Origin: Cyanobacteria bacterium REEB459
Lineage (GTDB): Bacteria; Cyanobacteriota; Cyanobacteriia; Phormidesmidales; Phormidesmidaceae
DNA: 64,000 bases
Direction of reading: 5' to 3'
NCBI GenBank assembly: GCA_018970085.1
Contig: JAGWXD010000004.1
Coordinates: 1 to 64,000 of the forward strand
Position numbers and translations under genes: made by a program. The notes below the pieces were generated by a model. The model was given only the letters and a program-made list of their open reading frames with translations, searched no databases and was not told where the DNA came from. Below, piece after piece: positions 35,873 to 43,706 of the stretch (the stretch's first letter is position 1; every line of letters starts with the position of its first letter).

Positions 35873-37153
35873 ATGGCGATCGCAAAGCGGGGATTGATTC
35901 TGGGAGCAACAGCGGCGGCCGTCGCCACAGTAACCCTGACCGGGGCGGGTATTCATCTTTCCCAAAGCAAGGCTTTTTTCCAATCCAGCCCTAAGGAGTT
36001 GGTAGACGAAGTCTGGCAGCTAATTGACCGTAACTATGTAGATGCCACCTTTAATCAAACCGATTGGCAAGCCGTGCGGGCCGACTACCTGGGACGCAAC
36101 TACACCGACCAGCGGCAGGCCTATGGCGCGATTCGAGAAATGCTCAAGAAGCTTCAAGATCCCTACACCCGCTTTATGGATCCCCAGGAGTTTGCCAACA
36201 TGCAGGTTGACACCTCTGGCGAACTGACCGGAGTGGGTATTCAAATTACCCAAGACGAAAAAACAAAAGAAATAGTAGTCGTCGCCCCGATTGAAGGCAC
36301 CCCCGCCTTTGATGCCGGTATGCGCCCTAAGGATGTGATTCTTAAAATCGACGGCCAGTCCACAGCCGGCATGGAACTCAACGAGGCGGTCAACAAAATT
36401 CGTGGCAAGGCGGGCTCCCAGGTAACTCTGTCGGTTCGTCGCGGCGATCAGCAACTAGATGTGCCTCTGACCCGCTCTCGCATAGAAATTCATCCCGTGC
36501 GCTATAGTCGCCACACCGAGCCAGATGGCCCGGTAGGCTACATTCGCCTGACCCAGTTCAGCGCCAATTCTGCTGCTGAAATGGGCCAGGCTATTAAGGC
36601 CTTAGAGGCTCAAAACGTGACCGGGTATATTCTAGATTTGCGGTCAAACCCCGGCGGGTTACTCTACTCCAGTATTGATATTGCCCGCATGTGGCTGAGT
36701 GACGGCACCATTGTTTCTACGGTCAACCGTCAGGGGGTGGTTGATGCCGAGACTGCCAATCACCGGGCGTTGACTAAGAAACCCCTGGTTGTGCTGGTAG
36801 ATGGCGGATCTGCCAGTGCCAGTGAAATTCTCTCCGGCGCTCTGCAGGATAACCACCGGGCAGTGCTAGTGGGCACCCGCACCTTTGGCAAGGGGTTGGT
36901 GCAGTCCGTCCGTAGCCTAGCCGATGGGTCAGGCCTGGCGGTCACCGTCGCCAAGTACCTCACCCCAAGTGGGCGAGACATTAATAAACATGGCATCGAC
37001 CCCGATATTCAGGCAGAACTAACGGAACAACAGCGGGAATTTTTAGCAGCCGATCGCGAGCGTATTGGTACCAGCGTCGATCCTCAGTACGCTAAGGCAT
37101 TAACGGCTTTGCAAAGTCAGGTGCGAGAGGCTAGAACCACCAGGCACCCCTAG
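35873..37153 (+). CDS. Carboxyl-terminal processing protease (S41 family)
   Basis: 426 residues. N-terminal signal/anchor (about 7-27), PDZ domain (TGVGIQITQDEKTKEIVVVA, PAFDAGMRPKDVILKIDGQS), and the S41 catalytic core with the serine in VDGGSASASEILSGAL (about 310) and lysine in GTRTFGKGLVQ (about 335). Cyanobacteria have CtpA, CtpB and CtpC; CtpA matures D1. This one looks like a CtpB/CtpC-type enzyme, but the paralog was not resolved. Likely lumenal or periplasmic. ATG at 35873. Confidence 0.92.
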   Translation: MAIAKRGLILGATAAAVATVTLTGAGIHLSQSKAFFQSSPKELVDEVWQLIDRNYVDATFNQTDWQAVRADYLGRNYTDQRQAYGAIREMLKKLQDPYTRFMDPQEFANMQVDTSGELTGVGIQITQDEKTKEIVVVAPIEGTPAFDAGMRPKDVILKIDGQSTAGMELNEAVNKIRGKAGSQVTLSVRRGDQQLDVPLTRSRIEIHPVRYSRHTEPDGPVGYIRLTQFSANSAAEMGQAIKALEAQNVTGYILDLRSNPGGLLYSSIDIARMWLSDGTIVSTVNRQGVVDAETANHRALTKKPLVVLVDGGSASASEILSGALQDNHRAVLVGTRTFGKGLVQSVRSLADGSGLAVTVAKYLTPSGRDINKHGIDPDIQAELTEQQREFLAADRERIGTSVDPQYAKALTALQSQVREARTTRHP

Positions 37154-37513
37154 GGTTGGGGGGATAGGTTGACCGGTTTAGGCCTCGGGTTGACACCTTA
37201 ATCGGGGCTGAAGCTATGGGGGAGCGGTCATTCGGTAGACCTCACCCAAGGCCTGTGGTAATGGGTCTACCACCCTGACGGCCCACAGGATCGTCTATTA
37301 ATAGATTAAAGGTTACTGGTTATGGGTCCATTGGAGTGAGCCATCACTCCAGAGGTTTAAACCTTCACGCCCCTAACCCCTTTGCCTGGCTAAGACGCCC
37401 GCCCATGGGTCAATACCTAAGGCAGACAATGCAGATCTCGTGCTCTGTGTGGCTATTTTTAACAATGAATTAATTTCTGAGCTACAATGACATCACTTAC
37501 CCAGGGGATCGAT
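37154..37513. other. Intergenic region upstream of the DUF1815 gene
   Basis: 360 bp between two rightward genes. No gene or strong repeat seen; it should hold the promoter of the DUF1815 gene. Confidence 0.3.
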
Positions 37514-37858
37514 ATGTTTGTCAGATTGGCTGATCAGCATAGACAATTTGTAAAGGATCTGGTGACGAACCTGCAGGCCCTTGCCACGGTTCTAGAGCGC
37601 CAGGGCTATTTGGCTTCCTGCTATACCTGCGGTGGTGAGATGAATAGTGCTTCCTTTATGGTTAGTTTGGGAAGCAACCACCTGATTCGCTTTCTGGTGT
37701 CAGATTATGGTATTACCTGGACAGAAATGCGCGATGAGCGAGAACTGATGAAGTTAGAAGGGGCAGAGGCCATTAGCCAACTGCAAGAGCTGGCTAACCT
37801 AGCTAAGTTTAAGATTGATCCTTCCCGTTCTCAGCAATCTTTGACCCTGGTAGATTAG
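37514..37858 (+). CDS. DUF1815 family protein
   Basis: 114 residues from ATG 37514, which has AGGGG six bases upstream; an in-frame ATG 27 bases earlier is rejected because the family starts MF.RLA.QHR. The sequence LASCYTCGGEMNSASFMVSLG, IRFLVSDYGITWTEMRDERE and LQELANLAKF is characteristic of DUF1815, a small cyanobacteria-restricted family of unknown function. Soluble, with two close cysteines (CYTC). Confidence 0.9.
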   Translation: MFVRLADQHRQFVKDLVTNLQALATVLERQGYLASCYTCGGEMNSASFMVSLGSNHLIRFLVSDYGITWTEMRDERELMKLEGAEAISQLQELANLAKFKIDPSRSQQSLTLVD

Positions 37859-38008
37859 GTGCAGATGAGATAGATCAGTTCCGTAGAAGGGCGTGAGGTC
37901 TTTTATATTACATATGATTTCCATTTTTGAATTTCCATGGGAAACTCAAAAATCGGAATAATGTGTTTCCAATGACGAATCCAAATCTGGCTAATGGCTG
38001 GATAGGCC

Positions 38009-38245
38009 GAGAGTGATCAGAATTGTGTGTAGATCCTGGTTTTAGCAACGAGAAATCCATGGTTTCAGCCTGATGTAGCAGGGTTTTCTGAACACTCCCA
38101 TAGGCCTTGTCCCACTTGGCGGGGGACGGTAATCAGCGACCAGGAGTCCTTTCCACCCACGCCCTCATCCACCGAAAATTCTCCCCACCCCACCCAGGTC
38201 TACAGGCTGAGACCAATGCGAAGCGAGATCGCCCCTCCCGGGCTA
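38009..38245 (+). repeat. Dispersed repeat, copy B
   Basis: Bases 38009-38099 match copies A and C; about 38130-38245 match the second block of copy A (CTCCCCACCCCACCCAGG, GGCTGAGACCAATGCGAAGC). The stretch between the two blocks differs in length from copy A. No coding content. Confidence 0.8.
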
Positions 38246-38436
38246 ACCTCGCAAACATTCTCCAGGCCCAGCCACGCCACCGGATTACACCTGCGATCTC
38301 GACATTCTAGAAATCACCATGCCCCTTGAGGACCCTAATTTTCCCTGCGGTTAATCGAACTGTTTATCCCCATTATTGACAGCTTGAAGTTCACCTTTGG
38401 CAGGTTTATCAAAGACTGAGGGCACCCCTCCATACC

Positions 38437-38670
38437 CTACTGCAAACCATCCAACATGGTCAGAACAGCAATAATCCCCAACAGCGCCAGGCAAATGCGC
38501 CAGAAGAATCCCAACATGATCTGGTAAATCATCAGGGCCTGAACCCCTGCACCGAAGATGCCGGCAATGACAACCATAACGGTGCAAATGAACAGGGCAC
38601 TAAACAGGAGTTTGATGGTTTGGCCCAGCATCTGCATGGGCGAGTTATCGAGAAGCCGTTGCCGTCGCAT
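38437..38670 (-). CDS. Small membrane protein, unknown
   Basis: 77 residues with an excellent ribosome site (GGGAGGA seven bases before ATG 38670). Two hydrophobic helices (about 19-41 and 50-73) separated by GAGVQALMIYQ; basic N-terminus MRRQRLLDN. No family recognised. Its intact frame and strong translation signal in an otherwise decayed region argue that it is expressed. Confidence 0.6.
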   Translation of the reverse strand: MRRQRLLDNSPMQMLGQTIKLLFSALFICTVMVVIAGIFGAGVQALMIYQIMLGFFWRICLALLGIIAVLTMLDGLQ

Positions 38671-38934
38671 GATTTATTCCTCCCTGATATTGGTTACTAC
38701 TCAGTTGACCCTGATTGGTTCCTGTCTATTCAGCTAATTCTTCCTGGACAGGAAGTGGCTGGCTGCCCTAATCTACTAACCTTGACTTACCAACCATGTC
38801 TCGGCAATCATCCCCGGTGCCCGGGGATCTCGAGTGTTCTTAGCTAGGGCATACCTAGTCACGGGGGTTATCTAGTCAATCTGCCCGCCCCGCTAACGAC
38901 CGGGACTTCTCAGGTGGTCGTTAACCTTTGCCCC

Positions 38935-39115
38935 ATCTCCTATATCGAGCTGAAGGTGTGGAAAGCCGGTCGTCCCCACACCCTAGCCCAAGACCTGGAG
39001 CAGTTAGACCGCTATCTGGCGGGCTGGAGATCGTTGACCAAGACCCCGACCTGCCTCCCCCGCAGGAGCGCACCACCGCCAGCCCCGTCACCAGCCCCAG
39101 AGGGCCGAGGATACC
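38935..39115 (+). pseudogene. C-terminal remnant of an AAA-like ATPase/PD-(D/E)XK nuclease protein
   Basis: YIELKVWKAGRP and LEQLDRYLAGW in one frame, continuing in the next frame as PPPQERTTASPVTSP, match the end of cyanobacterial AAA-ATPase-like/PD-(D/E)XK proteins, where the lysine of E(I/L)KVW is catalytic. A frameshift near 39027 and the missing upstream part show that it is a fragment. The call rests on remembered motif patterns. Confidence 0.55.
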
Positions 39116-39203
39116 AGGGATTCAGGGCTAGGGCGGAGGGGGGAGGGCGGCGCGATCAATTTAAGCTTGTCGGCCGCTGAAAGGTTCCCCACTAAGCCAC
39201 GGC

Positions 39204-39419
39204 CTAACCAAAGATCACCACCACCAAAAATAGGGTGATGACGAAGAACAGGACGTTCCCCAGGGTTCGGGATCCCCCCCAGGAGAGATTGCGCTGCCAG
39301 TGGCAGTTGAGGCAAACATAGTGGTGCTCCGCCCGGGTCACCACAGTACGATGACCGCAGCAGGGACACTCTAGCTGCAGAGGATAGATGGCATCATTCT
39401 GGGGATATGAGATTTGCAT
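39204..39419 (-). CDS. Small zinc-ribbon membrane protein
   Basis: 71 residues. Two CXXC pairs (CPCCGH near 19 and CLNCHW near 36) form a probable zinc ribbon, followed by one membrane helix (about 53-70, LGNVLFFVITLFLVVVIFG). AAGGAGG eight bases before the ATG at 39419 is a strong ribosome site. No specific family recognised. Points the same way as the 77-residue membrane protein 530 bases downstream. Confidence 0.65.
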   Translation of the reverse strand: MQISYPQNDAIYPLQLECPCCGHRTVVTRAEHHYVCLNCHWQRNLSWGGSRTLGNVLFFVITLFLVVVIFG

Positions 39420-39871
39420 GGTAGCCTCCTTAATGGCTCTTGGTTAGTGAGTCGAGAACCAGACCCGGGCATTTCTTAATGATTGTGAGAGCAGGCTGTG
39501 AAGGAGTAATTCCCCCACCCATCAACCGCAAGGTTTTGCAGTATTCTCATAGGTGTCATTAGAACGACGTGTCTGGTGATCAGCGACCAGGGATCTCTGC
39601 TTGCCGGCTGACTCCCTGGTTCACCCACTTTAATTTTCAGGGGTTAATAGCAACCTGAGTGGGTTTCCCCTGGTGTGGGTCGAGGTAGGGCCAGCCAGGG
39701 TTCTGGCAGAAAAAAGCCAGTTTTTGAGTGCTTTTGAACCCCTAAAACTACTGAAATCAGAGGCTCTCTCGATTTTTGTAGTCATCTATACAGGTAATCC
39801 CTGCGATTTCTGGGATGGTTGACCCAGGGTAAAGTGGGGTTAATCCTCAGATTCGCCCAAAAGCAGACTCT
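39420..39871. other. Intergenic region before the 1,140-residue orphan
   Basis: About 450 bp. Around 39569-39645 short words (GATCAGCGACCAGG, TGACTCCCTGGTTCACCCAC) recall the second block of the dispersed repeat. No gene. Confidence 0.35.
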
Positions 39872-39883
39872 GTGGGTTACGTC

Positions 39884-42800
39884 ATGGCCAGAGCTAGGGA
39901 AACTGGGGATATGGACAGCCGGCGCAGTCAGCATCTCTACCGCTATCTGTGTACTCAGTTTGCCATCGACTACAAAGGGACGGGGGCGGTTAACGATCAA
40001 CAAACCGCTAAAAATCTGGGTAATGAAAACCTGCGGAAAGTCGTTGGGGCACTTTTTCCGGCGCCAGGAACCCCAGGGACAAGGATGGATCTACCGAAGC
40101 GAATTACCACGGGTGAACTGGTTAAGATGCTCACCCATCTGCAGTCGAATCCTAGCTCAGCTGTCAACGATGAGGGGCCCCTGCGGCGGCTGTCTAGGGA
40201 GGATGTGCTTACCGTCCTGTACAAACTGGTGGAGTTAACCCCAGAGGAGCGTAGAGCCCTGGACATGCCGGCCGGGGATGGTATTACCCTGCTGCAGCGA
40301 TCGCTGTTGGTATTACACACCACCGGTGGGCTAGAAAACCATGAGATGCTGGTGAAAATTTATAAAGCAGCGATCGGTCTAGACTTTGGCCGGGCTGCAG
40401 TCCCCCTACACAACCTGAAAGAGGTGGACGACCTGATTGCCGAGGCAGTGCAGGATGAACTGCCCAGACTAGCTACCCATACCTTAAAACCTGTACCTAA
40501 ATCTAGACTGGACAGGTACAACCAAACCTTGCCAACCCGCATCCAGGACCTAACCCGTAAGGCTCAACGTGAGATTCGCCGGTTAATAGCCCGCAGCGGT
40601 AATCAGCAACTGGCTGGCAGCGGCGACGGCCAGGCCATGGTCAATACCTACATCAGACGTTACCTGCAACCCACCTTTGTTAGAAAGCTGACCCAAACCC
40701 TGGTTGCCAACGAAGAGTTGACCGACCAATTTCCCCTCTACCTGAAGCGGATTACCCTACTACCAGCGGGTCCCTTACCCTTTGCCGATAAACAGTTTCT
40801 TGATCAACCCTTGGATCAGGACCGACAGGATGAAGGCCCCTACCTACCCCTGCTGAATTTGGACCTGCACCGCCTCCCCCCCAGGGCCGCTAGTCAGAAA
40901 CCATCAGGCCCCCAGGAAGACCTCGGACCGATGGACTACGAATTAGCCTCCCAGGAAGCCAACCGGGTCATCCTGGAGTTTTATGTCAAGGTCCCAGAGG
41001 GCTATAAACCCACCCTTAACCTCCCCTATCTGAGTAGCAAAGACGGTAGACGGATTGATTTTACCGTCAGCAGCACCGGCATCGGTGGCACCCTGTCCCA
41101 CGTGATTAAGGTAATCAATAGGGCCTTGCTCCATGATATTCCCTGCCTGGCGGAGTACTTTCCCATTGCCCACGATGTCACCTCCACCCAGGCCATTGTT
41201 CAGGATAGCGTCGCTTCTCCCGTCTGGGCCCATAGCCTGGTGAAGCTCTGCCGTCGGGATACCCTGGGGGAAACCCTGCAGGCTTTTCAGCCAGAGGATT
41301 TTAGGGAGTACGAGGAGTTCTCCTTTGGTGACCCCCTGGGGCAGGGGGATTACTGTGGCTTTGACTTTCTGCTGTGCCAGGCCCAGGCGGCCCTGCAATC
41401 GCGATTAGACGCCATTCGTAGAGCTGGGGTCAGACCGGAGGAATATATTGCCCAGGTCTGCCAGCAGCAGGAGCGGGCCCTGGCCATGGAGGAGGCCCGC
41501 AACTGTCTAATAGGCTATCCCTTTTCATCCCTGGCGATGATTGGCCTGGTTCATAGCAAGCTACTGCCTCCCCACCATCCCACCGAGCTATCCACCACGG
41601 ATCCAGACATTTACTTTGAAGCCTATCTCACCATCATCGAAGCCCTATTGGATGAGGGGGCTTATCGACGCGCCCTGGACTACCTGCGTTGCCTAACCAG
41701 ACTAAAATCCCTGGCTGACCAAGGTCTAAAGAAGGAGCTTGCCCCGCAAGAGCCCCTGGAGGTGTTTTCCGGCACCCTGGTGATCCGTTATCTGATCTGC
41801 CTGGCCCATTATTATTACCTCTGCGACCCAAAGGATGAAGACTATTTATACGATTGTGAGCAGGATGCTAACCGTAAAACCCTGGTCGACAAAGCTTGGC
41901 AGACTCTAGAGAAAGCCCAACGCCACATTGATCTGAGGCTGCGCAAATACGTCGCCCTGAATGAGGTGTCCCAGGGAACCTTCTATCCCCACTACCTGCT
42001 GCTCAGTCGGGTCTTGTTTCTTAGAACCCAGTTACTCCTGTTTTTTCCGAATCGGGTGCCCCTTGATAAGGAACGCATTTACCTACCGACGGACGAGTCT
42101 ATATCTAATTCCGATGACCAACGCACTGAGGAGTCTATTCACCGGGGGCGGCTTTATTTAGCCGAAAAAGCTAGACTCTACGCCGCCGCCAGTGGTGATA
42201 GCCAAACCTACGCCTGCTATGCCGCCATGCAGGCCTGGATCTACCTGATTGCCAGTTTTACCCTAAACGATGACCCCCCGTCACGGAGAAGCAGAGGTTC
42301 TACCCCCTTCAGGCGGATTTCCCCTGAGGACTGCCTAGCATGGGCTCGTAGACTCCGAGATCATGCCCTAATCACCTACGCGGAGGCTGGCCGTAGTGCC
42401 TATTACCAAATTAAGGAAAAAAGTGGTTTGCCTAAAAATACGGTAAACAGCTTTGGGTTCTATGAAATTGAAAAAATCCCAGCCATTTTTGAGAAGACCA
42501 CAGAGAGTCAGGCTACCCCTACTGGAGGAGAGGAGACCTTCCTGGTGCTGGATATGGCACTGCTGTCGGTGGACCCGGCGGACCTACCCAAACTATCCCC
42601 CCACCACCCAACCCGTAAAATTTATTTATTTGGTACCCGGGCTTGCTATCTGTTTTTTATTCGCGGGCTGTGGATGCTGTGCAGCAACGTTAACCAGGAA
42701 TTTGATCCAGAGGATTGTCCGCTCCAGGAGATCGACTGGTGGGCCAAGTTTAGCCATACCTCCCGCCTACTCCACGTCGCCTGGACCATGGCGGAGGAGG

Positions 42801-43315
42801 GCGGCATGGTGCATAGCAGTAAGGACTCTGAATCCAGGTCCGGCCGGTTTCGCATTACCCGTCCCTTTTCCGATACCCCTGGTTTACGGTCAGGGTTTTC
42901 CAATCAGGAAACCGATGCTATCCGCGATCTCTACCCCCAGCGGGTCGGAGAAATTGCCGATCTAGCCAAGGTCTTTGCCGTAGCGGCGATGGTCTTGCAG
43001 TTGTTTCTGCCCCAGGCCAGGGCCGATCTCCCATCCCTGGAAACCGATATCGATCTGTTGCTCAACAGCCTCCACAGTTCCCATAATCTCACCCATTCCC
43101 CCCCCGAAAATTGCCGTACCCAACGAGATCTACTGAAGCAGCAAAGCCGCTATAACCCTCACCTGGAGAGCTACCTGGAGGAGGTTGCTCGCCGTCTGCG
43201 GCAATACAAACGCGACGCACTCACCAATCCCTCAGTCATGGATACCCCCAGGGAGATGCAAGATCGCCGCGATCGCCTGGTGAGGGAGCTGTTTTCTGTG
43301 CTGATGAACAAATAA
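39884..43315 (+). CDS. Large orphan protein of about 1,140 residues, function unknown
   Basis: An uninterrupted frame of over 3.4 kb with gene-like codon use. In-frame starts are GTG 39872, ATG 39884 and ATG 39911; none has a strong ribosome site. I recognise no domain. The N-terminal ~150 residues are helical (LSREDVLTVLYKLVELTPEE), as in small adaptor domains. Residues ~380-500 mix strands and helices (VILEFYVKVPEGYKPTLNLP). From ~560 on it is helix-rich with aromatic repeats (LICLAHYYYLCD; YLLLSRVLFLRTQLLLFF) that could form an alpha solenoid. No signal peptide or clear membrane span; cysteines are scattered. Lies in an accessory region with decayed genes. Could be an effector, scaffold or defence-type protein; this is speculation. 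Confidence 0.75.
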   Translation: MARARETGDMDSRRSQHLYRYLCTQFAIDYKGTGAVNDQQTAKNLGNENLRKVVGALFPAPGTPGTRMDLPKRITTGELVKMLTHLQSNPSSAVNDEGPLRRLSREDVLTVLYKLVELTPEERRALDMPAGDGITLLQRSLLVLHTTGGLENHEMLVKIYKAAIGLDFGRAAVPLHNLKEVDDLIAEAVQDELPRLATHTLKPVPKSRLDRYNQTLPTRIQDLTRKAQREIRRLIARSGNQQLAGSGDGQAMVNTYIRRYLQPTFVRKLTQTLVANEELTDQFPLYLKRITLLPAGPLPFADKQFLDQPLDQDRQDEGPYLPLLNLDLHRLPPRAASQKPSGPQEDLGPMDYELASQEANRVILEFYVKVPEGYKPTLNLPYLSSKDGRRIDFTVSSTGIGGTLSHVIKVINRALLHDIPCLAEYFPIAHDVTSTQAIVQDSVASPVWAHSLVKLCRRDTLGETLQAFQPEDFREYEEFSFGDPLGQGDYCGFDFLLCQAQAALQSRLDAIRRAGVRPEEYIAQVCQQQERALAMEEARNCLIGYPFSSLAMIGLVHSKLLPPHHPTELSTTDPDIYFEAYLTIIEALLDEGAYRRALDYLRCLTRLKSLADQGLKKELAPQEPLEVFSGTLVIRYLICLAHYYYLCDPKDEDYLYDCEQDANRKTLVDKAWQTLEKAQRHIDLRLRKYVALNEVSQGTFYPHYLLLSRVLFLRTQLLLFFPNRVPLDKERIYLPTDESISNSDDQRTEESIHRGRLYLAEKARLYAAASGDSQTYACYAAMQAWIYLIASFTLNDDPPSRRSRGSTPFRRISPEDCLAWARRLRDHALITYAEAGRSAYYQIKEKSGLPKNTVNSFGFYEIEKIPAIFEKTTESQATPTGGEETFLVLDMALLSVDPADLPKLSPHHPTRKIYLFGTRACYLFFIRGLWMLCSNVNQEFDPEDCPLQEIDWWAKFSHTSRLLHVAWTMAEEGGMVHSSKDSESRSGRFRITRPFSDTPGLRSGFSNQETDAIRDLYPQRVGEIADLAKVFAVAAMVLQLFLPQARADLPSLETDIDLLLNSLHSSHNLTHSPPENCRTQRDLLKQQSRYNPHLESYLEEVARRLRQYKRDALTNPSVMDTPREMQDRRDRLVRELFSVLMNK

Positions 43316-43370
43316 CAAATCAGGTAAGGACGAATCGGCAGGGCCACCCCAGCCGTAGGGCCTTAGGAGT

Positions 43371-43580
43371 TCATGGTTGGCTGGGGGTAAGGGTCTGGCG
43401 CAGGGCGTTGGCCGCCTCCAGGCGAGAGGTTGGGGCAATCAGCAGGCAACGGGTCAGCAATTCCATATCCAGGGTGGCCAGTTCTGGAATTTCGCTCCGG
43501 CCGATCTGCTCATAGCCAGCCTCCCGCAGGCGGTAGAGGCTAAGGCGATCATGGGATACATCTCGTATCCCTTGGGCAAT
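43371..43580 (-). pseudogene. C-terminal remnant of a Uma2-like protein
   Basis: The end of the frame reads LSLYRLREAGYEQIGRSEIP then LATLDMELLTRCLLIAPTSR and ANALRQTL, the pattern at the C-terminus of longer Uma2 (DUF820) proteins. The upstream part lacks the nuclease core (no E.(V/T)S...D), so this is a tail fragment after the orphan gene on the opposite strand. Confidence 0.5.
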
Positions 43581-43706
43581 GTCAACGTTGCTCAGGTGTC
43601 GTGGTTGATCAGGGGAGCAACCCAGCATACCGAAGCTTTGCTCAAGGGTAAGGAATATTAAATATCTTTGGTCACCCCGTCATTTGGTCTAGCGTTGCAA
43701 GCCTGA

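Noticed and set aside
38914..39180. Intact 88-codon gene
   Set aside because: Family motifs switch frame near 39027, so neither frame alone is a real gene.
43377..43661. Plus-strand frame of 94 codons after the orphan gene
   Set aside because: It is antisense to the Uma2 tail for most of its length; the last 36 codons look somewhat gene-like, but no family was recognised.
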